Shown here piece after piece: positions 1 through 5,243 of a stretch of 5,243 nt of DNA. The notes under the pieces were generated by a model that saw nothing but the letters and a program-made list of their open reading frames with translations, was not told where the DNA came from and ran no database searches. Position 1 is the first letter of the stretch. Each line of letters starts with the position of its first letter. Source of the DNA: Chloroflexota bacterium (GTDB taxonomy: Bacteria; Chloroflexota; Anaerolineae; Anaerolineales; UBA11858); assembly GCA_003513015.1 (NCBI GenBank), contig DOTA01000424.1:1-5243 (forward strand), written 5' to 3'. The translations under genes and the position numbers were made by a program.

Positions 1-633
1 GGTGATGATGTTGGTGTCGTCGTAGGACTTCCCGGTGAGGATCCGGTAGCGATAGGCCACGTACCGGTGCGAGGTGCCGTGGAAGCCGTACCGGCGGATC
101 TTGTGCCGCACGTAGAGCGGGTACGGGATAGCATAGCGGTAAGCCTCGGGTGGCATCGTCTGGTGGAAAGCGGTATCGAAGACCGCCACCTGCGTCGCCT
201 GCGGAAAAAGCTCGATAGCCACCTCGATGCCGGTCAGGTTGGCTGGGTTGTGCAGCGGGGCCAGCGGGATCAGGTCCCGGATGACGTCGATGACCTCCTG
301 CGTCACGATCGTCGGCTCGGTGAACTGGTCGGCGCCCTGGACCACCCGGTGCCCCACACCGACCAGCTCGCCGACCTCCGCGACCTCCCCGGTGCGGGCG
401 AACGCCTCGGTCACGGCGTGGAACGCCGCCTTGTGGTCCGGGATGTCCACGGACACGACGTACTCCTGCATCGCGGCATCCTCGCCACCCCGGATGCGGG
501 TGCGGTGCGTGATCTGCGACTCGGCCTCGCCGATGCGCTCGACGAGGCCCGAGGCCCAGACGACCGCGGACTCCGTGTCGACCAGCTGGTACTTCAGCGA
601 CGACGACCCGGCATTGACGACAAGGACCAGCAT
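1..633 (-). CDS. ackA: Acetate kinase, N-terminal part (second ackA copy, cut by window edge)
   Basis: Acetate kinase makes acetate and ATP from acetyl phosphate and ADP, reversibly, in the cytosol. The first 211 codons are present (the family is about 400 aa) and the frame is still open at base 1. Visible motifs are the N-terminal phosphate-binding strand VVNAGSSSLKY (residues 5-15), GHRVVQG (94-100) with the active-site Arg96, PLAPLHNPANLTGIE (124-138), FDTAFHQTMP with Asp153, and YGFHGTSH with His185. One departure is VVQGAD where most family members have VVHGGE. The ATG lies three bases after the pta stop, with AGGAAGG ten bases upstream inside the last pta codons, so translation is probably coupled to pta. 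Third codon positions are almost all G or C (77 of 80 codons in 241-480), unlike the complete ackA in this window. This suggests a high-GC, probably actinobacterial, source. Family assignment is certain; belonging to the same genome as the right-hand genes is doubtful. Confidence 0.95.
   Translation of the reverse strand, partial: MLVLVVNAGSSSLKYQLVDTESAVVWASGLVERIGEAESQITHRTRIRGGEDAAMQEYVVSVDIPDHKAAFHAVTEAFARTGEVAEVGELVGVGHRVVQGADQFTEPTIVTQEVIDVIRDLIPLAPLHNPANLTGIEVAIELFPQATQVAVFDTAFHQTMPPEAYRYAIPYPLYVRHKIRRYGFHGTSHRYVAYRYRILTGKSYDDTNIIT
227..264. repeat. ackA-internal direct repeat, copy 1
   Basis: These 38 bases match 3670-3707 with only two differences (at 244 and 250). They encode the conserved LAPLHNPANLTGI segment of acetate kinase. 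The match reflects common ancestry of the two ackA genes under strong protein constraint and is not a mobile repeat. It is, however, long enough to mislead an assembler or to support recombination. Confidence 0.85.
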
Positions 634-636
634 GGC

Positions 637-2760
637 TCACGCACCTTCCTCGACGGCCGTCGAACCAGCGACCTGCTGGGCCTGGATGGCGGTGATGGCG
701 ACGGTGTTGATGATGTCCTCGACCAGGCAGCCCCGGCTGAGATCGTTGACCGGTTTATTCAGCCCTTGCAGCACCGGGCCGACGGCAATCGCGCCGGTTT
801 CGCGCTGCACAGCTTTGTAAGTGTTGTTGCCCGTATTCAAATCGGGGAAGATCAGCACCGTCGCGCGTCCCGCCACCTCCGAACCGGGCATTTTGCTCTG
901 GCCCACGCTCATATCTACGGCGGCATCATATTGGATGGGGCCTTCGATCAGCAAATCGGGGCGCCGGGTGCGAGCCAACTCGGTGGCTTTGCGCACCCGG
1001 TCCACTTCTTCGCCGGTGCCGGAGGTGCCCGACGAGTAAGAAAGCATGGCAATTTTCGGATCAATGCCAAAGGTTTTGGCAGTCTCGGCCGAGGCAATGG
1101 CAATTTCAGCCAACTCTTCGGCGGTGGGGCGGGGCACCACGGCGCAATCGCCGTAGACCAGCACGCGGTCTTCGAGGGCCATGAAAAAGACCGAAGAAAC
1201 CACCGAAAATTCAGGTTTGGTTTTGATGAACTGGAAGGCCGGACGGATGGTGTGCGCTGTGCTATGGGCCGCGCCCGATACCATGCCATCGGCATCGCCT
1301 TTGTAAACCATCATCGTGCCAAAGAAGGAAACATCGCGCATAGCGTCGATGGCGTAATCCATGGTGATGCCTTTGTGCTGGCGCAACTCGAAATAGGTTT
1401 GGGCATATTCCTCGAATTTTGGGTGATTCTCGGGTTGAGTAATAACCACCTTTTGGGGATCGATATTCAACCCCAGGTCGGCGATCATTCCCTGGATTTT
1501 AGTTTCATCCCCGATGAGTGTAAGATCAGCCACATTTTGGTTGAGCAGTTGTTCGGCGGCGCGCAGGATGCGGGGGTCATCGCCTTCGGGGAGCACAATG
1601 TGCTTTTTGTCAGCTTTAGCGCGCTGGGTCATACTGTAGAGGAACATTTGCGGAGAAATGCCGCGCCGCTCGATGAGCGCAAAACGGTTTTCGAAGGCAT
1701 CTACATCCACATGGGCGCTGTAAAGCCGCAAGCCCAGGGCGATTTTAGTGGGGTTGGCCGCCGTGATGTAAGAACGCACCGAATTGACGTTAGAAACCGT
1801 TTCGAAAGTTTCGGTTTCAACCGCTAGAATGGGCAGAATATCGGGCAGGCCGTCCAACAGGCGTTTTACGGCGGGGTGCGGTTTTTCTCCGGTGGTCAAC
1901 AGCAGCCCGGCCACCGGAGGATAATTCGAGGAGCGATGCGCCTCCAGGGCACTGAGAATGATCTCGCCGCGGTCACCGGGAGTAATCAGCAGGGCCTGAT
2001 CTTTGAGACGTGGCAGGTAGTTTTGCATCTGCATGGCGATCACCATGTAATTAGGCACTAGCCGATCCAGGCGTCCTTCGCCGTAGAGCACTTCAGCGTG
2101 CAGGTGATCGGCGATTTCTTTGAGGGTCGGGCTGCCCAGCATGGGGTCATCGGGGATCACGGAATAGGCAATTTCAGGGGGCAGATCGCGGCGCAGGGTT
2201 TCACGCAGTTCACCGGTTCGCTCCGGCGCAGCGCGATTGACGATTACGCCCACCACCGGGCACCCCTTACTCCGGAAGGCATCCAGCGCCATGTGGATGG
2301 GGCCTAAAACTTCATCCAGCTCATTTTGGGAGGCGTTGGTAAGAATCACAACCGGGCTGCGCAAGGCTTGGGCGATGGCCACATTGGCATCGAACTCGAA
2401 AGCGGTGCCCTCCTCGCTCAAATCGGAGCCGATGCAAAGCACGAAATCGTAGTGGTCTTCGAGGTATTTGAATTTTCCGATGATGCGGGACAAGAATTTA
2501 TCAATCTCGTTTTGAGCCAGCAATTCGCTGGCTTCGTGGCTCTGGAAGGCATAGGTACGCTCATAAGGCACGTCAAGTTGAAAATGCGAAAGCAGTAGAT
2601 CAATATTTTTATCGCGCTCACCCTCAGATGCCGTATTGATGATCGGTCGAAAAACTGCCAAGCGCTGTGATTGGCGCAACAAGCGCCGGGTTAATCCCAG
2701 CGAAATGATCGATTTGCCACAATGGGGTTCGGTGGTGGTCAAATAAATGGAGTTGTACAT
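637..2760 (-). CDS. pta: Phosphate acetyltransferase, long form (possible hybrid 3' end)
   Basis: Pta catalyses acetyl-CoA + phosphate to acetyl phosphate + CoA and feeds acetate kinase. At 707 aa it matches the long three-domain form (E. coli Pta is about 714 aa). Residues 1 to about 230 form a BioD/CobB-like P-loop domain with TTTEPHCGKS at 8-17; the first Walker A glycine is replaced by Thr10. Residues from about 235 to 355 form a DRTGG domain (TPGDRGEI at 260-267). Residues from about 370 to 700 form the catalytic PTA_PTB domain, with HIVLPEGDDPRILRA (387-401), YGDCAVVPRPTAEELAEIA (536-554), MLSYSSGTSGTGEEVDRVR (572-590), PGSEVAGRATVLIFPDLNTG (625-644) and KPVNDLSRGC (669-678). The start is supported by GGAGA seven bases upstream. 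The gene lies 89 bases after the upstream ackA and three bases before the second ackA. After Cys678 codon use changes abruptly: the first 19 codons all end in G or C, against mixed third bases before. The last ~29 codons may therefore come from another genome. The product is otherwise intact and should be active. Confidence 0.95.
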   Translation of the reverse strand: MYNSIYLTTTEPHCGKSIISLGLTRRLLRQSQRLAVFRPIINTASEGERDKNIDLLLSHFQLDVPYERTYAFQSHEASELLAQNEIDKFLSRIIGKFKYLEDHYDFVLCIGSDLSEEGTAFEFDANVAIAQALRSPVVILTNASQNELDEVLGPIHMALDAFRSKGCPVVGVIVNRAAPERTGELRETLRRDLPPEIAYSVIPDDPMLGSPTLKEIADHLHAEVLYGEGRLDRLVPNYMVIAMQMQNYLPRLKDQALLITPGDRGEIILSALEAHRSSNYPPVAGLLLTTGEKPHPAVKRLLDGLPDILPILAVETETFETVSNVNSVRSYITAANPTKIALGLRLYSAHVDVDAFENRFALIERRGISPQMFLYSMTQRAKADKKHIVLPEGDDPRILRAAEQLLNQNVADLTLIGDETKIQGMIADLGLNIDPQKVVITQPENHPKFEEYAQTYFELRQHKGITMDYAIDAMRDVSFFGTMMVYKGDADGMVSGAAHSTAHTIRPAFQFIKTKPEFSVVSSVFFMALEDRVLVYGDCAVVPRPTAEELAEIAIASAETAKTFGIDPKIAMLSYSSGTSGTGEEVDRVRKATELARTRRPDLLIEGPIQYDAAVDMSVGQSKMPGSEVAGRATVLIFPDLNTGNNTYKAVQRETGAIAVGPVLQGLNKPVNDLSRGCLVEDIINTVAITAIQAQQVAGSTAVEEGA
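644..650 (-). promoter_or_regulatory. ackA: Ribosome binding site of the second ackA, inside the end of pta
   Basis: AGGAAGG on the minus strand, ten bases before the ATG at 633, within the last codons of pta (Glu-Glu-Gly). The pta stop and the ackA start are three bases apart. This is the usual arrangement for translational coupling in a pta-ackA operon. Confidence 0.7.
727..753. other. Composition breakpoint inside pta (probable junction of two lineages)
   Basis: This stretch encodes the nearly invariant KPVNDLSRGC block of Pta (Lys670 to Cys678 here). On its right, codons include CAA, AAT, AAA, ATT and GCT. On its left, 25 of the last 29 pta codons end in G or C, and the following ackA is extremely GC-rich at third positions (77 of 80 counted codons). 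By hand count, the 60-base lines at 301 and 481 each have 44 G/C, against 33 at 781 and 30 at 1321. The exact crossover cannot be placed within the conserved block. It may be an assembly join or a recombination point. Confidence 0.65.
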
Positions 2761-2766
2761 TGGCTT

Positions 2767-2771
2767 TCTCC
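2767..2771 (-). promoter_or_regulatory. pta: Ribosome binding site of pta, within an alternative hairpin
   Basis: GGAGA on the minus strand, with GGAG ending seven to eight bases before the ATG at 2760: good sequence and spacing, confirming the start. The stretch 2767-2772 can pair with 2782-2787 (TCTCCG/CGGAGA, six pairs, nine-base loop). That would cover this site, but the same bases 2782-2786 also form the outer arm of the large spacer palindrome. Confidence 0.75.
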
Positions 2772-2777
2772 GGTTTT

Positions 2778-2850
2778 ACCGCGGAGAGCGCGGGGAACGC
2801 AGAGAAAATCTGGTAAAGTTTTTCTCTGCGATCTTGGCGTGCTCCGCGGT
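2778..2850. repeat. Imperfect palindrome built from 9-base units, in the ackA-pta spacer
   Basis: Outer arms 2778-2786 (ACCGCGGAG) and 2842-2850 (CTCCGCGGT) are perfectly complementary. Inner arms 2798-2808 (CGCAGAGAAAA) and 2820-2830 (TTTTCTCTGCG) are also perfectly complementary, around an 11-base loop. The 11-base segments between them are symmetric in length but pair only in part. Each arm consists of three 9-base units in the same phase. The left arm, read on +, is 2778-2786, 2787-2795 and 2796-2804. The right arm, read on -, is 2850-2842, 2841-2833 and 2832-2824. The rough consensus is ANCGCRGAG, and each arm ends in an A-run. The element starts at the last base of the ackA stop codon and ends 18 bases before the pta start codon. 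It looks like a dispersed intergenic repeat unit that is transcribed between the two genes. It lacks a proper T-run on the minus strand (TAAAA follows), so it is more likely an RNA-stability or processing element than a terminator. Confidence 0.8.
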
Positions 2851-4070
2851 TAATTTTGCTCTATCGATTGGATCACGCCCAAAGTCTGTTGGGCGATTTC
2901 CAATTCTTCGTTGGTGGGGATCACCAGCACTTTGACGCGGCTCTCGGCGCTCTGGATTTCGGTCACCGGGCCGGTAGCGCCGCGCTGGTTTTTCTCCGCA
3001 TCCAGTTGGATGCCCAGGTAGGCCAGGTTTTGGCAGGCCAGCGCGCGCACGATTTCATCTTTTTCGCCCACACCCGCGGTGAACACCAGGGCATCCAGCC
3101 CGCCTAAAGCGGCCACATAAGCCCCAATATATTTCTTGATGCGGTAAGTGTACATTTCCAGGGCCAGGGTGGCAGCCGCATCGCCCGCGGTTACGCGCTT
3201 GTGGATATCGCGCAAATCGTTATCGCCGCAAATCCCCATCAATCCGCTCTTTTTGTTGAGCAGCGCGTCAATCTGGTCAAAGGTCATCCCTAAGTTGCGT
3301 CCCAAGTAGAAAACAATCGCGGGGTCGATGTCGCCGCTGCGCGTGCCCATCATCAAACCGGGCAGCGGGCTGAACCCCATAGACGAATCGATAGATTGGC
3401 CGCCCTTGACCGCGGCTACACTGGCCCCATTCCCCAGGTGCAGGGTGATGATTTTGGTTTCCTCGGCAGGTTTGCCCAAATGCTCAATGGCTTTACGGGA
3501 AACATACAGGTGCGAAGTGCCGTGAAAACCATAGGAGCGGATGCGCTGCTCATCGTACAGATTTTGGGGGATGGCGTAGCGATAGGCTAGCGCGGGCATG
3601 GTTTGGTGGAAGGCGGTATCAAAAACCGCTACTTGCACGGCCTCGGGGAAGACCTCGGTGGCGACTTCAATGCCGGTCAGGTTGGCGGGGTTATGCAGCG
3701 GGGCCAGAGGAATCAACGCTTTGATGGTGGCGCGCACCTCCGCGGTGATTACCGTAGGTTGGCTGAATTTTTCACCACCGTGTACCACGCGGTGACCGAT
3801 CGCTTTAATTTCGGTAGGGCTGGCGATCACGCCAAAATCGGCATCGGTGAGTAAATCAACCACCAGCAGCAAGCCCTGGCGATGATCTTTGATGGTCTGG
3901 TCGCGCGCGATTTCTTGTTTTTCGGGGCCAGTGTTGACACTGTGTTTCACGCGCCCTACCGCTTCACCAATGCGCTCTACCAACCCAGCGGCTAAAACGG
4001 CATTGTTTTCCATCTCAAAAAGCTGGTATTTAATCGACGAACTGCCAGCGTTGATGACTAAGGTTTTCAT
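2850..4070 (-). CDS. ackA: Acetate kinase, complete
   Basis: Complete 406-residue acetate kinase, the usual family length, of the ASKHA (sugar kinase/actin) fold; cytosolic. It interconverts acetyl phosphate + ADP with acetate + ATP and partners the downstream pta. Visible motifs are LVINAGSSSIKY (4-15), GHRVVHGG (92-99) with Arg94, PLAPLHNPANLTG (121-133), FDTAFHQTMP with Asp151, YGFHGTSH with His183, HLGNGASVAAV (211-221), MMGTRSGDIDP with Arg244, FTAGVGE (330-336) and the C-terminal TNEEL (386-390). By position, Arg94, Asp151, His183, Arg244 and the TNEE glutamate correspond to the catalytic residues known from Methanosarcina thermophila AckA. The frame is open 40 codons further upstream, but that extension reads through the terminator and likely promoter. 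The start at 4070 gives the canonical MKTLVINAGSSS end and has a GAGGA motif 12 bases before it. The order ackA then pta is the reverse of the common pta-ackA order. The stop codon sits at the foot of a hairpin in the spacer. Confidence 0.97.
   Translation of the reverse strand: MKTLVINAGSSSIKYQLFEMENNAVLAAGLVERIGEAVGRVKHSVNTGPEKQEIARDQTIKDHRQGLLLVVDLLTDADFGVIASPTEIKAIGHRVVHGGEKFSQPTVITAEVRATIKALIPLAPLHNPANLTGIEVATEVFPEAVQVAVFDTAFHQTMPALAYRYAIPQNLYDEQRIRSYGFHGTSHLYVSRKAIEHLGKPAEETKIITLHLGNGASVAAVKGGQSIDSSMGFSPLPGLMMGTRSGDIDPAIVFYLGRNLGMTFDQIDALLNKKSGLMGICGDNDLRDIHKRVTAGDAAATLALEMYTYRIKKYIGAYVAALGGLDALVFTAGVGEKDEIVRALACQNLAYLGIQLDAEKNQRGATGPVTEIQSAESRVKVLVIPTNEELEIAQQTLGVIQSIEQN
3670..3707. 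repeat. ackA-internal direct repeat, copy 2
   Basis: Partner of the 227-264 segment, in the same orientation, 36 of 38 bases identical. The two copies lie in the complete and the partial ackA respectively, about 3.4 kb apart. Confidence 0.85.
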
Positions 4071-4082
4071 ATTTTCAATTTG

Positions 4083-4087
4083 TCCTC
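4083..4087 (-). promoter_or_regulatory. ackA: Ribosome binding site of the complete ackA
   Basis: GAGGA on the minus strand, 12 bases before the ATG at 4070. The spacing is somewhat long, but this is the only purine-rich motif in the leader. It supports the 406-residue start over the longer open frame beginning at 4190. Confidence 0.55.
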
Positions 4088-4107
4088 GTATTGTGAAATT
4101 TAGCCCA

Positions 4108-4113
4108 AGTATA
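4108..4113 (-). promoter_or_regulatory. ackA: Candidate -10 element of the ackA promoter
   Basis: On the minus strand the sequence reads TATACT, one base from the TATAAT consensus, 37 bases upstream of the ackA ATG and downstream of the cytochrome terminator, which is where a promoter would be expected. Transcription would start near 4101 and give a leader of about 30 bases. No convincing -35 box is seen 16-18 bases further upstream; that stretch is A-rich. It is therefore a candidate only. Confidence 0.4.
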
Positions 4114-4155
4114 ACCGATCTGCTTTTCTTCTGGATATTACCAGATTTCGGGCTG

Positions 4156-4184
4156 AAAACAGCCTCCCGATTTTCGGGAGGCTG
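4156..4184 (-). terminator. Intrinsic terminator after the cytochrome gene
   Basis: A perfect 11-base inverted repeat (4160-4170 with 4174-4184, arms CAGCCTCCCGA/TCGGGAGGCTG, three-base loop) is followed on the minus strand by TTTT at 4159-4156. It lies 27 bases after the cytochrome stop codon at 4212-4214. The stem is GC-rich and strong, but the T-run is short. It separates the cytochrome unit from the ackA-pta unit. The 3' arm can also pair with CAGCC just beyond the T-run (4151-4155), a weaker alternative. Confidence 0.8.
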
Positions 4185-4211
4185 CTTCAACCTTTGGGGA
4201 ACTGGGGAATT

Positions 4212-5243
4212 TTAGGGGGTGGGAGTGGCCTCTACTCCAGCCGCGGGGGTTGGGGTGACTCCCAGGGCCGCGGCATCATCTGCGGTTTGGGGCATCCCCG
4301 CTAAAATCCAGCGTTGGAATATATCAATATACTCAGGCTTGATTTGCTTGGTAGGCGGCATCTGGCCGATGATCTCCGCGCCGGAGGCATCCAAAATGGC
4401 ATGACCGTTGATGGTTTGGATCAGATAGCTGTTCAGGTCACCGGCGATGATATTGTTGGGATACTGATCGCCCGTGGTGAGAATTTCCTCGTAGGTTTGC
4501 ATCAGGAAGTTGTTGTTATCTTTGCCGGGGCGGTGGCACGAAACGCAATAGCGCTTGACCACAGCGGCGACGTGCACATCATAGGAGGGCACTTCGCCCT
4601 CAGCCAGCGCGGGGATGGTTCCAGCCGCGGCCGCATCGGCGGGGATTTCGGCGCGGCTATCCCAGGTGTAGCGCATGAAGGTGGCAATATATTCGATTTC
4701 GCTCTTTTTGAGTTCACCGCCATAAGCCAACCCGAAGGGGGGCATGCCCAAATCTTGCTGGCCAAAATCAATGATGTCGTTGAGGGTTTGATCAGAGCGC
4801 GTCCACATCTCATCCTGGCTGTTGATGGGTTTGAGTTCCACGCCTTCCAGGCCTTCCACACCTTCGATTATGCCGCCTTCGCCATCAGGGCCGTGACATT
4901 CGGCGCAATGGATCGAGTACAGGTCTTGCCCTAGTACAATTTTTTCGGAGATCGAACCGGCCACCTGATCTTCTTCGGGAACGGGGTAATAGCTGGCGCG
5001 CGAGCTAACCACAAAGGTAATTACCAACATAGCGGCGATGGCGATCCCGCTGATGCCCAGCATCAGATTTTTTTGGCCGGTGCCATTCTCTTTGCCTTTG
5101 AAGAAGGCGGCTAAACCGAGCAGAATGCCCGCCGCCAGGGGAATCCACAAGCCTACGAAGGCTTGCATTGTGTTGACGATTTTGAGTTCGGTTTCGTTGG
5201 GGGGGATGGCCAACCCCGCGATGATGGTGAGCAGCACAATCCA
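4212..5243 (-). CDS. Membrane-anchored dihaem c-type cytochrome, probably lacking its N-terminus
   Basis: Electron-transfer protein with two covalent haem sites; specific role not recognised. Residues are numbered from a possible GTG at 5237, but the frame stays open to the window end (two more codons, Trp-Ile), so the true start is probably outside. Hydrophobic segments lie at 1-12, about 28-46 and 58-78, giving at least two membrane helices before an extracytoplasmic part. Haem domain 1 has CAECH at 111-115 and a likely Met ligand in GMPP (164-167). Haem domain 2 has CVSCH at 231-235 and QMPPT at 292-296, and ends in FQRWILAGMP, resembling planctomycete-type (PSCyt1-like) cytochrome domains. 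The acidic, Gly-rich linker 117-135 is unusual. The protein ends in a Thr-Pro-rich tail (GVTPTPAAGVEATPTP), common in Anaerolineae secreted proteins. An internal ATG at residue 24 has no evident Shine-Dalgarno sequence. A strong hairpin follows the stop, so it is a separate unit from ackA-pta. Presumed role: respiratory chain subunit or electron carrier. Confidence 0.85.
   Translation of the reverse strand, partial: WIVLLTIIAGLAIPPNETELKIVNTMQAFVGLWIPLAAGILLGLAAFFKGKENGTGQKNLMLGISGIAIAAMLVITFVVSSRASYYPVPEEDQVAGSISEKIVLGQDLYSIHCAECHGPDGEGGIIEGVEGLEGVELKPINSQDEMWTRSDQTLNDIIDFGQQDLGMPPFGLAYGGELKKSEIEYIATFMRYTWDSRAEIPADAAAAGTIPALAEGEVPSYDVHVAAVVKRYCVSCHRPGKDNNNFLMQTYEEILTTGDQYPNNIIAGDLNSYLIQTINGHAILDASGAEIIGQMPPTKQIKPEYIDIFQRWILAGMPQTADDAAALGVTPTPAAGVEATPTP

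Noticed and set aside
67..1827. A 586-codon open frame on the plus strand opposite pta and the second ackA
   Set aside because: It is antisense to two genes of certain identity, has a low-complexity His/Asp/Gly/Arg-rich product with no recognisable domain, and crosses the pta/ackA boundary and the composition breakpoint. GC-rich codon structure on the opposite strand explains its length.
2761..2849. Spacer hairpin as a Rho-independent terminator of ackA
   Set aside because: No T-run follows it on the minus strand (TAAAA and then the pta ribosome binding site follow), and the stem has a large poorly paired middle.
4131..4144. Small dyad CTGG-N6-CCAG upstream of the ackA -10 element as an operator
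   Set aside because: Four-base arms occur easily by chance, and no known regulator site was recognised.
4071..4190. Upstream extension of ackA by 40 codons
   Set aside because: The extra residues have no counterpart in acetate kinases and would be encoded by the terminator and probable promoter region. The start at 4070 gives the canonical N-terminus.
4215..4265. Repetitive DNA at the 3' end of the cytochrome gene
   Set aside because: It simply encodes the Thr-Pro/Gly-Val-rich tail; the nucleotide repeats are imperfect and explained by the protein.
4314..4934. A 206-codon plus-strand open frame opposite the cytochrome gene
   Set aside because: It mirrors the haem-domain coding sequence, which has clear CXXCH motifs on the minus strand; no start signal or family resemblance was seen.

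Overview
The window is a compact bacterial stretch with every gene on the minus strand. Read in the direction of transcription (right to left) it holds the 3' part of a membrane-anchored dihaem c-type cytochrome gene, an intrinsic terminator, a complete acetate kinase gene (ackA), an 89-base spacer containing a periodic hairpin, a full-length phosphate acetyltransferase gene (pta), and, three bases after the pta stop, the first 211 codons of a second, different ackA that runs off the left edge. Coding is nearly continuous. The only gaps are 2761-2849 (hairpin plus pta ribosome binding site) and 4071-4211 (terminator, likely promoter and leader of ackA). No tRNA, rRNA, CRISPR or transposase was seen.

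The right-hand part, from about 750 to the end, has moderate GC and mixed third-codon bases. The cytochrome has a Thr-Pro tail, and the ackA-pta spacer carries a 9-base periodic palindrome of a kind found in environmental genomes. These fit a Chloroflexota (Anaerolineae-like) bacterium, but this is inference from style, not a database match. The leftmost ~730 bases look different: 77 of 80 codons counted in 241-480 end in G or C, and the pta-then-ackA order with near-zero spacing and translational coupling is typical of high-GC Actinomycetota.

The change of style falls inside pta, at or just after the highly conserved KPVNDLSRGC block (727-753). The result is an ackA-pta-ackA arrangement whose last ~29 pta codons and second ackA appear to come from another lineage. 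The reading frame is intact and the joined protein looks normal. The simplest explanation is a metagenomic assembly chimera at a conserved stretch. A genuine homologous recombination or transfer event at the same site would look identical and would be more interesting.

Functionally, Pta converts acetyl-CoA and phosphate to acetyl phosphate, and AckA converts acetyl phosphate and ADP to acetate and ATP. The pair therefore supports acetate overflow with substrate-level ATP formation, or acetate activation in reverse. The cytochrome belongs to a separate, respiratory transcription unit that ends at its own terminator. No clearly new system is visible. The points worth a second look are the pta junction, the 9-base periodic hairpin between ackA and pta with an alternative fold over the pta ribosome binding site, and the unassigned dihaem cytochrome.
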